Position numbers and translations under genes: made by a program
Part shown: positions 8,660-17,388 of the stretch, piece by piece
How the letters are laid out: every line of letters begins with the position of its first letter
How positions within the stretch are numbered: the first letter of the stretch is position 1
The notes under the pieces: generated by a model
Databases searched by the model: none
Seen by the model: the letters and a program-made list of their open reading frames with translations, nothing else
What the model was told of the DNA's origin: nothing
Origin: Roseitranquillus sp963776845
GTDB lineage: Bacteria > Pseudomonadota > Alphaproteobacteria > Rhodobacterales > Rhodobacteraceae
Assembly: GCA_963776845.1 (NCBI GenBank)
Contig: CAVZOJ010000002.1
Span: 124,001-188,000 of the forward strand
Direction of reading: 5' to 3'
Length of the DNA stretch: 64,000 nt

Positions 8660-9231
8660 GCGACGACTTCCTGTCTCGCTGGTCGCGGCGCAAGCGCGAT
8701 CCAGACGCCGGCCGCGATGAGGCCGCGCCCAGCGACCCCACGCCGCCCGCGCTTGAGGCACTGGAGGGCACAGACGCGGAGATACTGGAGCAACTGGGCC
8801 TGAAGCATCCCGAGGAGATGGGCGCCGGCGACGATTTTGCGGCGTTCCTGAGGTCGGCCGTTCCGCAGCATCTCAAGACCATGGCTCTGCGGCGGCTGTG
8901 GCGCAGCAACCCGACGCTGGCGTGTCTCGACGGCCTCAACGACTATGACACTGACTATACCGGGGCAGGGGTCGCACCGGGCACCCTCAAGACGTCCTAC
9001 GAAGTCGGGCGCGGGATCCTGAAGCGGATCGCGGAGGTCGCCGAGCCGGTGCCGGAAGAGACGGCGGAGGCATTGAGCGCGCCGGTCAAGGCACCGCCCG
9101 AGATTGTCGCGGCCGACGATGACACGCGCGCGGGAGCTGCAGACGGCGACACTCGCGCACGCGTTCCAGACGGCCCGGCGGCGGCGGAGCGGGCGACGCG
9201 CCGGCGCATGGTTTTCCGCTCGGAGGGGTGA
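8656..9231 (+). CDS. DUF3306 domain protein
   Basis: This 191-residue protein starts at a GTG in a GTGA overlap with DUF3305. It opens MSDDFLSRWSRRKRD, and the conserved core FAAFLRSAVPQHLKTMALRR followed by LWRSNP is characteristic of DUF3306. The C-terminal third is acidic and of low complexity. It is probably a soluble accessory factor for formate dehydrogenase, working with DUF3305. The biochemical role is unknown. Confidence 0.85.
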   Translation: MSDDFLSRWSRRKRDPDAGRDEAAPSDPTPPALEALEGTDAEILEQLGLKHPEEMGAGDDFAAFLRSAVPQHLKTMALRRLWRSNPTLACLDGLNDYDTDYTGAGVAPGTLKTSYEVGRGILKRIAEVAEPVPEETAEALSAPVKAPPEIVAADDDTRAGAADGDTRARVPDGPAAAERATRRRMVFRSEG

Positions 9232-9306
9232 GGTGCCGCGGGGGTTGAGTCGGCTGCGACCTTTTCCCCCTTTCACTCGGTCTGTCTCGGCGCTAGCGTC
9301 GAAATG

Positions 9307-9336
9307 TATACCGACAACGGCTAGAACGTCGGCATA
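9307..9336. promoter_or_regulatory. Inverted repeat upstream of torD-like gene
   Basis: TATACCGAC (9307-9315) and GTCGGCATA (9328-9336) form 9-bp arms with one mismatch and a 12-base spacer. They end just before the GGAG at 9341 that serves the chaperone gene. This could be an operator for the FDH structural operon or a leader hairpin. Confidence 0.35.
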
Positions 9337-9348
9337 CCGGGGAGCCAT

Positions 9349-9969
9349 TTGCACGCAGCATCAGAAATGTCGACCGCATCGGAGGAAGAAGCGCTTCGCG
9401 CTGACCTCTACGACTTCCTGTCGGCGCTGCTCGCCCGGCCACCATCCGCCTCGTTGCTCGAGCGCGCCGCCGCCCTGTCGGCGGAGGATTCGACCGAACT
9501 CGGCGCTGCGATCCACGCCCTGTCCCGGGTTGCCGCGAAGACGAGCGATCGTGCCGCACGGTCGGAATACGACCGCCTGTTCGTCGGCCTCGGTCGCGGC
9601 GAACTGGTGCCGTACGCCAGCTACTACATGACCGGTTTCCTGCACGAAAAGCCGCTGGCGGTCCTGCGGGACGACATGCGGCGCCTCGGCATCCGCCGGG
9701 AGGATGCCGTGCGGGAGCCCGAGGACGGCATCGCCTCCTTATGCGAGATGATGGGCGGGCTGATCCGCGGTCGCTTTGGCGCACCCCTCGACCTCGCGGG
9801 CCAGAGGGACTTCTTCGCCCGGCATCTCGCGCCTTGGGCGAGCCATTTCTTCACCGACCTCGAGCGGGCCAAGGGCTCGCTGCTCTACGCGCCGGTCGGC
9901 GCCGTGGGGCGGGTCTTCATGCAGATCGAGAAGGACGCCTTCAGATTGGCGGGAGGAGCAGCGCGATGA
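9349..9969 (+). CDS. TorD/DmsD-type molecular chaperone
   Basis: The 206-residue, mostly helical protein has the TorD-family pattern: RADLYDFLSALLARPP at the start, EYDRLFVGLGRGELVPYASY in the middle, and FFARHLAPWASHFFTDLERA near the end. Such chaperones bind Tat leaders of molybdoenzymes until the cofactor is loaded. The start is uncertain: TTG 9349 follows GGAG at 9341-9344, while ATG 9367 would give 200 residues. The gene overlaps the Tat microprotein by an ATGA. The formate dehydrogenase alpha subunit next door is the likely client. Confidence 0.85.
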   Translation: MHAASEMSTASEEEALRADLYDFLSALLARPPSASLLERAAALSAEDSTELGAAIHALSRVAAKTSDRAARSEYDRLFVGLGRGELVPYASYYMTGFLHEKPLAVLRDDMRRLGIRREDAVREPEDGIASLCEMMGGLIRGRFGAPLDLAGQRDFFARHLAPWASHFFTDLERAKGSLLYAPVGAVGRVFMQIEKDAFRLAGGAAR

Positions 9970-10151
9970 GCGAAGAACGTGACGTGGATGCAAAGCGGCG
10001 CGGGTTTCTGAAACTCGCCTCGCTGGCAGCGCCCGCCGCGGCGGTTTCGGCAGCCGGCGGAGGGGAGGCCGCCGCCGAGACCGAGCCGACGGGCAACGGG
10101 CTCCGCAAGACGGAGCATGTGCGGAAGTACTTCGAGACGGCGCGGTTCTGA
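9966..10151 (+). CDS. Formate dehydrogenase-associated Tat-leader microprotein
   Basis: The 61-residue product carries a twin-arginine motif, KRRGFLKLASLAAP, an alanine-rich hydrophobic core, and a short charged tail ending EHVRKYFETARF. Proteins of this kind are found directly before FDH alpha genes in many proteobacteria, and their role is unresolved. It is tightly coupled: an ATGA overlap with the chaperone gene and 15 bp before the alpha subunit. It may help Tat export or stabilise the periplasmic dimer; this is inference. Confidence 0.8.
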   Translation: MSEERDVDAKRRGFLKLASLAAPAAAVSAAGGGEAAAETEPTGNGLRKTEHVRKYFETARF

Positions 10152-10166
10152 GGGAGGCGGAAGTCG

Positions 10167-13148
10167 ATGCTTAGGAAAAAGACGAACAGCGCGCCCCGGA
10201 CCCGTGACAGCGGCCTGCTGGCGCGGGCGGCAGAGGCGAAGGTGGACCGGCGTGCGTTCCTGCGCGGCTCGGGCCTCGCCGTCGGCGGGCTGGCCGCGGT
10301 CGGCGCGATGGGCGGGACGGTCCGCCGCGCCGAGGCGCAGGAGGCGGTGGGAGATATCACGCAGATCAAGTCGGTCTGCACCCACTGCTCGGTCGGATGC
10401 ACGGTCATCGCCGAGGTCCAGAACGGTGTCTGGATGGGGCAGGAGCCCGGCTGGGACAGCCCGTTCAACCTGGGCGCCCACTGCGCAAAGGGCGCGTCGG
10501 TGCGCGAGCACGCGCACGGCGAGCGGCGGCTGAAATACCCGATGAAGCTCGTCGGCGGCGAGTGGCAACGCACCGACTGGGCGACCGCGATCAACGAGAT
10601 CGGCGACCAGATGCTGCAGATCCGCGAGGAGAGCGGGCCGGACAGCGTCTACTGGCTGGGCTCGGCCAAGCACTCGAACGAACAGGCGTACCTGTTCCGC
10701 AAGTTCGCGGCCTACTGGGGGACGAACAACGTCGACCACCAGGCGCGGATCTGCCACTCCACCACGGTCGCGGGGGTTGCGAACACGTGGGGCTACGGCG
10801 CCATGACCAACTCCTACAACGACATCCACAACTCCAAGCTGATCTTCATCATCGGCGGTAACCCTGCCGAGGCGCATCCGGTCAGCCTGCTGCACGTGCT
10901 GAAGGCCAAGGAGGAGAACAACGCGCCGCTGATCGTCTGCGACCCGCGTTTCACACGTACTGCGGCGCACGCCGACGAGTTCGTGCGGATGCGCCCCGGC
11001 AGCGACGTGGCGCTGGTCTGGGGCATCCTCTGGCACATCTTCGAGAATGGCTGGGAGGACCAGGAGTTCATCCAGCAGCGCGTCTGGGGAATGGATGACA
11101 TCCGCGCCGAGGTCGCGAACTGGACGCCGGACGAGGTCGAGAACGTCACCGGCGTGCCCGAAGGCCAGGTGCGCCGTGTTGCGCAGCTCCTGGCGTCGAA
11201 CAAGCCAGGCACGGTGATCTGGTGCATGGGCGGCACCCAGCACACCAACGGCAACAACAACACCCGGGCGTACTGTGTCCTGCAGCTCGCGCTTGGCAAC
11301 ATGGGCAAGGCCGGCGGCGGCACGAACATCTTCCGCGGCCACGACAACGTGCAGGGCGCAACAGACCTCGGCGTTCTCGCCGACACTCTGCCGGGCTACT
11401 ACGGCCTGACCGACGGGTCGTGGGCGCATTGGGCGCGGGTCTGGAACGAGGACCTCGACTGGCTCCGCAGCCGCTTCGCGGTGATGCCCGGCGCCGGTGT
11501 CGACGGCGCCGACCGGATGATGATCAACGAGACCGGCATCCCCGTCTCGCGCTGGATCGACGGCGTGCTGGAGGAGGCCGAGAACATCGACCAGCCCGAC
11601 AACACGCGGGCGATGGTACTCTGGGGCCACGCGCCGAATAGCCAGACGCGCATGGTCGAGATGAAGGAGGCGATGGAGAAGCTCGACCTGATGGTCGTGG
11701 TCGATCCGTACCCGACCGTCTCGGCGATCCTGCAGGACCGGACCGACGGCGTATACCTGCTGCCCGCCTGCACGCAGTTCGAGACGTATGGCTCGGTCAC
11801 CGCGTCGAACCGGTCGCTGCAATGGCGCGAGAAGGTCGTGGATCCGATCTTCGAGAGCCTGCCGGATCACACGATCATCAAGCTCTTCTCCGACAAGTTC
11901 GGCTTCTCCGACCGAATGTTCCGCAACATCGAGGTCAACGGCGACGAGCCGCTGGTCGAGGACCTGACCCGCGAGTACAACCGCGGCATGTGGACCATCG
12001 GCTATACCGGCCAGTCGCCGGAGCGGATGCGCCTCCACATGGAGAACCAGCACACCTTCGACCGCACGACGCTGCGGGCGAACGGCGGTCCGGCCGACGG
12101 CGACTACTATGGCCTGCCGTGGCCGAGCTGGGGTACCCCCGAGATGAACCACCCCGGCAGCCCGAATCTCTATGACGTTTCGGTTCCGGTGGCCGAGGGC
12201 GGCATGGGCTTCCGGGCACGCTTTGGGGTCGAGCGCGACGGCGAAAACCTGCTCGCCGAGGGCTCCTGGCCCGTCGGCTCGGAGATCGAGGACGGCTACC
12301 CCGAGTTCACCATGGCGATGCTGCAGGAGCTCGGCTGGGACGGCGACCTGACACCGTACGAGCGGCGGATGATCGAGTACGTCTCCGGCCACATCGCGGA
12401 GCGTCCATCGGTCGATGATTCCGAGGTCGGCGAGCAGTCGCAGACGGGGCCGTACCCGACCGACTACAAGGATGCGGTTGGCGAGGTGAACTGGAAAACC
12501 GACCTGTCGGGCGGCATCCAGCGCGTCGCGATCGCTCATGGCTGCGCCCCCTACGGCAACGCCAAGGCGCGGGCCGTGGTCTGGACCTTCCCGGACCCGG
12601 TGCCGCTGCACCGCGAGCCGCTCTATACCAACCGCCGGGATCTGGTGGAGAAGTACCCGACCTACGATGACAAGAAGTTCTGGCGGGTGCCGACGCTCTA
12701 CGCCTCGATCCAGAAGAACGACTTCAGCCAGGATTATCCGATCATCCTCACCTCCGGCCGCCTGGTCGAGTACGAGGGTGGCGGCGACGAGACCCGGTCC
12801 AACCCGTGGCTCGCCGAGCTCCAGCAGGAGATGTTCATCGAGGTGAACCCCCGCGATGCCAACAACCTGAGCGTCCAGGACGGATCGCAGGTCTGGGTCG
12901 AGGGGCCGGAGGGCGGCAAGGTTCTGGTCGCCGCGATGGTGACGGAGCGGGTCGCGCCGGGCGTCGCCTTCATGCCGTTCCACTTCGGCGGCTGGTTCCA
13001 GGGCGAGGACCGCAGGTACAAGTACCCCGAGGGGGCCGACCCCATCGTGCTCGGGGAATCGACGAACACCGCGCAGACCTACGGCTACGACTCGGTCACC
13101 CAGATGCAGGAGACCAAGGCCACGCTCTGCAAGATCTGGGCTGCGTGA
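10167..13148 (+). CDS. fdhA: Formate dehydrogenase alpha subunit (molybdopterin, Cys type)
   Basis: This 993-residue periplasmic catalytic subunit has a Tat leader (DRRAFLRGSG, Arg28-Arg29). A [4Fe-4S] site follows at Cys71, Cys74, Cys78 and Cys106 (CTHCSVGC). The active-site residue that is Sec in E. coli FdnG is Cys196 here (QARICHSTTVAG), so no selenocysteine machinery is needed. The rest matches the bis-MGD fold of the DMSO-reductase superfamily, with the C-terminal dinucleotide-binding domain near 850-960. It oxidises formate to CO2 and passes electrons to the beta subunit. The tail (QMQETKATLCKIWAA) looks complete. Confidence 0.95.
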   Translation: MLRKKTNSAPRTRDSGLLARAAEAKVDRRAFLRGSGLAVGGLAAVGAMGGTVRRAEAQEAVGDITQIKSVCTHCSVGCTVIAEVQNGVWMGQEPGWDSPFNLGAHCAKGASVREHAHGERRLKYPMKLVGGEWQRTDWATAINEIGDQMLQIREESGPDSVYWLGSAKHSNEQAYLFRKFAAYWGTNNVDHQARICHSTTVAGVANTWGYGAMTNSYNDIHNSKLIFIIGGNPAEAHPVSLLHVLKAKEENNAPLIVCDPRFTRTAAHADEFVRMRPGSDVALVWGILWHIFENGWEDQEFIQQRVWGMDDIRAEVANWTPDEVENVTGVPEGQVRRVAQLLASNKPGTVIWCMGGTQHTNGNNNTRAYCVLQLALGNMGKAGGGTNIFRGHDNVQGATDLGVLADTLPGYYGLTDGSWAHWARVWNEDLDWLRSRFAVMPGAGVDGADRMMINETGIPVSRWIDGVLEEAENIDQPDNTRAMVLWGHAPNSQTRMVEMKEAMEKLDLMVVVDPYPTVSAILQDRTDGVYLLPACTQFETYGSVTASNRSLQWREKVVDPIFESLPDHTIIKLFSDKFGFSDRMFRNIEVNGDEPLVEDLTREYNRGMWTIGYTGQSPERMRLHMENQHTFDRTTLRANGGPADGDYYGLPWPSWGTPEMNHPGSPNLYDVSVPVAEGGMGFRARFGVERDGENLLAEGSWPVGSEIEDGYPEFTMAMLQELGWDGDLTPYERRMIEYVSGHIAERPSVDDSEVGEQSQTGPYPTDYKDAVGEVNWKTDLSGGIQRVAIAHGCAPYGNAKARAVVWTFPDPVPLHREPLYTNRRDLVEKYPTYDDKKFWRVPTLYASIQKNDFSQDYPIILTSGRLVEYEGGGDETRSNPWLAELQQEMFIEVNPRDANNLSVQDGSQVWVEGPEGGKVLVAAMVTERVAPGVAFMPFHFGGWFQGEDRRYKYPEGADPIVLGESTNTAQTYGYDSVTQMQETKATLCKIWAA

Positions 13149-13162
13149 GGGAGGATTAGGAC

Positions 13163-13756
13163 ATGGCGAGAGCAAAGTTTCTCTGCGACGCCGAGCGCTG
13201 CATCGAGTGCAACGCCTGCGTGACCGCCTGCAAGAACGAGCACGAGGTCCCCTGGGGCATCAACCGCCGCCGGGTGGTGACCATCCAGGACGGGACGCCC
13301 GGCGAGCGGTCGATCTCGGTCGCGTGCATGCACTGCTCCGACGCGCCCTGCGCGGCGGTCTGCCCGGTCGACTGCTTCTACAACACGCCCGACGGGGTGG
13401 TCCTGCATTCCAAGGACCTGTGCATCGGCTGCGGCTACTGCTTTTACGCGTGCCCGTTCGGCGCGCCGCAATATCCGCAGGCCGGCAACTTCGGAAGCCG
13501 CGGCAAGATGGACAAGTGCACCTTCTGCAACGGCGGCCCCGAGGAGGACATGTCGACGGTCGAGTTCCAGAAGTACGGCCGCAACCGGATCGCCGAGGGC
13601 AAGCTGCCGATCTGCGCAGAGATGTGCTCGACCAAGGCCCTGCTCGCCGGTGACGGCGACGACGTGTCGGACGTCTATCGCGAGCGCGTCGTGGCCCGCG
13701 GCTTCGGCTCGGGCGCCTGGGGCTGGGGCACCGCCTACGGCGACCAGGCCAACTAG
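13163..13756 (+). CDS. fdh3B: Formate dehydrogenase beta subunit (FDH3 type, four 4Fe-4S)
   Basis: This 197-residue ferredoxin-like subunit has four Cys groups: Cys13-Cys16-Cys19-Cys23 (CIECNACVTAC), CMHCSDAPCAAVCP, CIGCGYCFYACP, and CTFCNGG with CAEMC. These make the usual four-cluster wire between the alpha subunit and the membrane cytochrome. There is no membrane anchor, unlike FdnH. Its own leader is absent, so it probably crosses with the alpha subunit through Tat. The gene starts 14 bp after alpha. Confidence 0.95.
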   Translation: MARAKFLCDAERCIECNACVTACKNEHEVPWGINRRRVVTIQDGTPGERSISVACMHCSDAPCAAVCPVDCFYNTPDGVVLHSKDLCIGCGYCFYACPFGAPQYPQAGNFGSRGKMDKCTFCNGGPEEDMSTVEFQKYGRNRIAEGKLPICAEMCSTKALLAGDGDDVSDVYRERVVARGFGSGAWGWGTAYGDQAN

Positions 13757-13785
13757 GGCCCGCGCGCGGAGAGGGAGGAAGACCA

Positions 13786-15018
13786 ATGCGGCTCGTGCTT
13801 TACGCCCTGCTGGCGACGCTTTTCGTCGTGGCCACTGACGCTCAGGCGCAATCGGTGCGCCCGCCGGAGGACGCCGCCGGCGCGGTGGAGCAGGGCGGCG
13901 GCATGGACACGCTCGAGGACATCCTGGCCCGGCAGCGCGGCGAGGGCACCGAGAGGGATCGCCGTCCGGCACCCAGCCTCGGCACGACCGCCGCCGACAA
14001 TGCGGCGCAGCTTGGCGTGCAATTGAGCGGTGGCAACACCAACCGCGAGATCTGGGAGGAGGTGCGCTTCGGCGGCCAGAGCGTGACCTCGTCGGCCCAT
14101 GGTCCGGGGTCGAAAGTCCTCGTACAGAGCGGCGGCATGGAGTGGCTGCAGCTGCGCGAGGGGCCGTTGCGCACCTATGGCGGCTGGTTCCTGGTCGCCG
14201 TCGTGATCATTCTAGCCGCGTTCTATCTCATCCGCGGGCGCATCCGCATCGACCACGGCCGTGCCGGCTGGACGATCGTTCGCTTCCGGGCGGTGGAGCG
14301 GTTCGCGCACTGGCTGCTGGCCGTCTCGTTCCTCATCCTGGCGTTCACGGGTCTGTTCGTGCTCTTCGGACGCAACGGGTTGATGGGCTGGATGGGGCAG
14401 GAGGCTTACGCCAGCAGCGCGATCGTGACGAAGTGGGTGCACGACAATGTTTCGTGGGCCTTCATGGTGGCGCTGGTGATGGTCTTCGTCTTCTGGGTCG
14501 TCCACAACCTGCCCAGCCGGACCGACCTTGCCTGGATCCGTCATGGCGGCGGCTTCTTCGGCGGCGAGCATCCTCCTTCAAAAAAGTTCAACCTCGGGCA
14601 GAAGCTGATCTTCTGGTCGGTCATCGTGTTCGGCGCCTCGATCTCCGCGTCTGGTCTTTCCTTGCTCTTCCCGCACGAACTGCCGATGTTCGCCAAGACC
14701 TTCGGCGCCATGAACAACCTTGGCATTCCGTCGCTGCTGGGGCGCGAGGCGTTTCCGACGGAGTTGAGCCCGCAGGGCGAGATGCAACTCGCACAGCTCT
14801 GGCATTCGATCGTCGCCTTCGTCCTGATGGGCATCATCATCGCGCACATCTACATCGGGTCGATCGGCATGGAGGGGGCGTTCCAGGCGATGGGAAGCGG
14901 TCGTGTGGACGCCAACTGGGCGCGTGAACATCATTCGCTGTGGGCCGAGAAGAAGATCGCCGACGACAAGAGGCCGCGCGAGACCTCGACAGGCGCGAGT
15001 GCGACACCGGCGGAGTAG
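13786..15018 (+). CDS. Formate dehydrogenase gamma subunit, cytochrome b
   Basis: This 410-residue protein has a cleavable signal peptide (ending DAQA), a periplasmic stretch of about 120 residues, then membrane helices, the first near 135-152. The core matches the FdnI/FdoI diheme cytochrome b: FRAVERFAHWLLAVSFLILA, followed by further helices carrying His residues (for example LWHSIVAFVLMGIIIAHIYI). It takes electrons from the beta subunit and reduces quinone. The long N-terminal domain is common in the alphaproteobacterial form. It sits 29 bp after the beta gene. Confidence 0.92.
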   Translation: MRLVLYALLATLFVVATDAQAQSVRPPEDAAGAVEQGGGMDTLEDILARQRGEGTERDRRPAPSLGTTAADNAAQLGVQLSGGNTNREIWEEVRFGGQSVTSSAHGPGSKVLVQSGGMEWLQLREGPLRTYGGWFLVAVVIILAAFYLIRGRIRIDHGRAGWTIVRFRAVERFAHWLLAVSFLILAFTGLFVLFGRNGLMGWMGQEAYASSAIVTKWVHDNVSWAFMVALVMVFVFWVVHNLPSRTDLAWIRHGGGFFGGEHPPSKKFNLGQKLIFWSVIVFGASISASGLSLLFPHELPMFAKTFGAMNNLGIPSLLGREAFPTELSPQGEMQLAQLWHSIVAFVLMGIIIAHIYIGSIGMEGAFQAMGSGRVDANWAREHHSLWAEKKIADDKRPRETSTGASATPAE

Positions 15019-15019
15019 G

Positions 15020-16282
15020 GTGCTCCGAACGGCGCTCGCGCTGGTCCTCGTCGCCGCGCCCGTCAACGCGCAACGGCTCGAGGGGCACGGTGGTCCCGTG
15101 ATGGACATTGCCGTCGCGGACGACACCATCCTCACGGCGAGTTTCGATTATTCGGTGGGGCTGTGGCGAGACGGCAGTCCGACCTGGCTCGAAGGGCACC
15201 GCGCCTCGGTCAACACGGTGATCTTCCTGCCGCAGGGCCAAGCCGCCTCCGGCGGCGACGACTTCACCGTGATCCTGTGGGATCTCGCGAGCGGCAGTGT
15301 CCGCAGCAGGCTGCAGGGCCATGCCGGAAAGGTCATGGACCTCGCCGTGGCGCCGGATGGCCGCACGCTCGCATCGGCGAGTTGGGATGGCACCGTCCGG
15401 CTGTGGGATTTGCAGACGGGGCAGATGCTCGCAACGCTCGACGATCACGACGGTGCGGTGAACGCGATTGCTTGGTCGGGCGACACGCTCTTCACCGCCT
15501 CTGCGGACGGCACGATTGTCGAGCGCGACGCCGAGGGCGTGCCGCGCCGGACGCTGGTGCGGCACGGCTTTGGCGTCAATCGCCTCCTCTCGGGCGACGG
15601 GTGGCTTGCCTACGGCGCAGTCGACGGCGGCACCAAGATCGTGAGCATCGAAACGGGCGAGGTGATCGCCGATCTGAGCGCTGGCCGCCGCCCGATCCTC
15701 GCCTTCGCCGCCGCGCCCGGCCTAATTGCGGTCGGCGACGGAGAGGGGCACATCATGGTCGTCGAGACGGAAGGCTGGACGGTGCTGCGCGACTTCCGCG
15801 CCGCGCTGAACGGCCCGATCTGGGCGCTCGCCTTCGCCGACGACGGCACGTCGCTCATCGCCGGTGGCATCGACGACGCTGCGGTCGTCTGGCCGATTTC
15901 GGGGGAAGGGCCGCTCATCGCCGCCGAGGAACGGCAGTTCCAGACGGACCCCGACGAGGTGGGCAACGGTGAACGGCAGTTCCTGCGCAAGTGCTCCGTC
16001 TGCCACGCGCTGACGCCCGACGGGGCGCGGCGGGCTGGGCCGACACTGCACGGCCTGTTCGGGCGGCGCGCCGGGTCGGTCGAAGGCTACGCCTATTCCA
16101 CCGCGATGGGTGAAAGCGATATCGTGTGGACAGCCGAGACGATCGACCGTCTTTTCGACCTTGGGCCTGATCACTACACTCCGGGCAGCAAGATGCCGAT
16201 GCAGCGCATCACGTCGCCCGAGGACCGGGCTGACCTGATCGCGTTCCTGCGACGGGAAACGAAAGTGCAGGGAGAGCCGTAG
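15020..16282 (+). CDS. Secreted WD40-repeat / cytochrome c fusion protein
   Basis: GTG 15020 lies one base after the gamma stop and gives 420 residues. A Sec signal (LALVLVAAPVNAQ) is followed by about six to seven WD40-like blades (for example ASASWDGTVRLWD). The last 110 residues form a class I cytochrome c domain: the heme site is CSVCH at Cys325-Cys328-His329, with GSKMPMQ supplying the likely Met ligand. The frame is open upstream into the gamma gene, but that part is antisense-like. Proximity to the FDH genes suggests a periplasmic electron acceptor or scaffold. It could also serve another pathway. Confidence 0.85.
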   Translation: MLRTALALVLVAAPVNAQRLEGHGGPVMDIAVADDTILTASFDYSVGLWRDGSPTWLEGHRASVNTVIFLPQGQAASGGDDFTVILWDLASGSVRSRLQGHAGKVMDLAVAPDGRTLASASWDGTVRLWDLQTGQMLATLDDHDGAVNAIAWSGDTLFTASADGTIVERDAEGVPRRTLVRHGFGVNRLLSGDGWLAYGAVDGGTKIVSIETGEVIADLSAGRRPILAFAAAPGLIAVGDGEGHIMVVETEGWTVLRDFRAALNGPIWALAFADDGTSLIAGGIDDAAVVWPISGEGPLIAAEERQFQTDPDEVGNGERQFLRKCSVCHALTPDGARRAGPTLHGLFGRRAGSVEGYAYSTAMGESDIVWTAETIDRLFDLGPDHYTPGSKMPMQRITSPEDRADLIAFLRRETKVQGEP

Positions 16283-16411
16283 ATGAAGTCCTTCGTCCTC
16301 GCGTGCGCCGCGATCGCATTGATCACCGTCGGGGCGCACTACACCCTCGACAGGTCGGGCTTCAGCGCGGCCGAGCGAACGGCGCAGCCGGCGAGCGTAA
16401 GGCTGGACTGA
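16283..16411 (+). CDS. 42-residue secreted or membrane-anchored microprotein
   Basis: ATG follows the stop of the cytochrome gene with no gap (TAGATG). The peptide MKSFVLACAAIALITVGAHY has one hydrophobic segment, then a polar tail (FSAAERTAQPASVRL) that ends in a hydrophilic C-terminus. It resembles small proteins I have seen in other Rhodobacterales genomes with a GFSSAER-like centre, but the function is unknown. Its position at the end of the FDH operon suggests co-expression. Confidence 0.55.
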   Translation: MKSFVLACAAIALITVGAHYTLDRSGFSAAERTAQPASVRLD

Positions 16412-16479
16412 GCCCAGACCTATTCTCTTGCGAGGTGGTCGAGGCTAGGTAGCGCGACAGCGTCATTAGAAGAGTAGCC

Positions 16480-17388
16480 ATGGCCAAGGACCCATACGAG
16501 ACACTCGGCCTTTCCAAGACCGCGACCGAGGACGAGATCAAGAAGGCGTACCGCAAGCTGGTCCGCGCCTCGCATCCGGACATCAACCCCGACGATGCCA
16601 CGGCCGAAGCGCGGTTCAAGGACGTCTCGGCCGCCTACGATATCCTGAAGGACCCCGAGACGCGCGCCCGCTTCGACCGGGGCGAGATCGACGCCAGCGG
16701 CCAGGAGCGTCCGGAGCGGCCCTTCTATCGTCAATATGCCGGGCGGGCGGACAATCCCTATCAGTCCGGTCGCTTCGACGCGGATTTCGACGATCCCGGC
16801 GACATCTTCGCGGAATTCCTGCGCCGCGGACGCGGCGAAGGGGGGCAAGGTTTCTCGGCCCGCGGCCCGGACCGCAGGTATCATCTCGAGGTCCCGTTCC
16901 TCGATGCCGCGCGGGGCGCGAAAAGCCGGATCACCCTGCCTGACGGATCCGCGCTGGAGGTGTCGATCCCCGCCGGCACGACGGATGGTCAGGCGCTGCG
17001 GCTGCGCGGCAAGGGCGGTGCGGGATTGGGTGGAGGCCCGAGCGGCGACGCGCTGATCACCGTTTCGGTAGGCGAGCATCCCGTCTTTCGCCGCGAGGGA
17101 GACGACATTCACGTGACATTGCCGATCTCGATCGACGAGGCGGTGCTGGGCGGCAAGGTCACCGCGCCGACGATCGACGGCCCGGTCAGCGTCACCATTC
17201 CGCCGGGCGCGAGCGGTGGCCGAACCCTGCGCCTCAAGGGTCGCGGCACCGGACGGAGCGGCAAGCGTGGCGACCAGCTTGTGGAACTGCGGGTCGTTCT
17301 GCCGGAGACGGTCGATCCGGACCTGAAAGCGTTCATGGAGGAGTGGCGCAAGAGCCGCCGATACGACCCGAGGAAGGGAATGGAGTGA
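16480..17388 (+). CDS. cbpA: DnaJ-type co-chaperone without zinc finger (CbpA-like)
   Basis: The 302-residue protein has an N-terminal J domain with HPD at residues 32-34 (ASHPDINP) and a Gly/Phe-poor linker. Two DnaJ C-terminal beta domains follow (GPDRRYHLEVPFLDAARG through VTIPPGASGGRTLRLKGRG). The Cys4 zinc finger of DnaJ is missing, as in CbpA. It stimulates DnaK ATPase. The next gene is a CbpM-like modulator in TGATG overlap, which supports the CbpA assignment. Confidence 0.88.
   Translation: MAKDPYETLGLSKTATEDEIKKAYRKLVRASHPDINPDDATAEARFKDVSAAYDILKDPETRARFDRGEIDASGQERPERPFYRQYAGRADNPYQSGRFDADFDDPGDIFAEFLRRGRGEGGQGFSARGPDRRYHLEVPFLDAARGAKSRITLPDGSALEVSIPAGTTDGQALRLRGKGGAGLGGGPSGDALITVSVGEHPVFRREGDDIHVTLPISIDEAVLGGKVTAPTIDGPVSVTIPPGASGGRTLRLKGRGTGRSGKRGDQLVELRVVLPETVDPDLKAFMEEWRKSRRYDPRKGME

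Noticed and set aside
9885..13175. Long minus-strand open frame opposite the FDH alpha gene
   Set aside because: It mirrors the codon-biased formate dehydrogenase gene, has no family motif and no ribosome site. Long antisense frames are expected in high-GC coding DNA.
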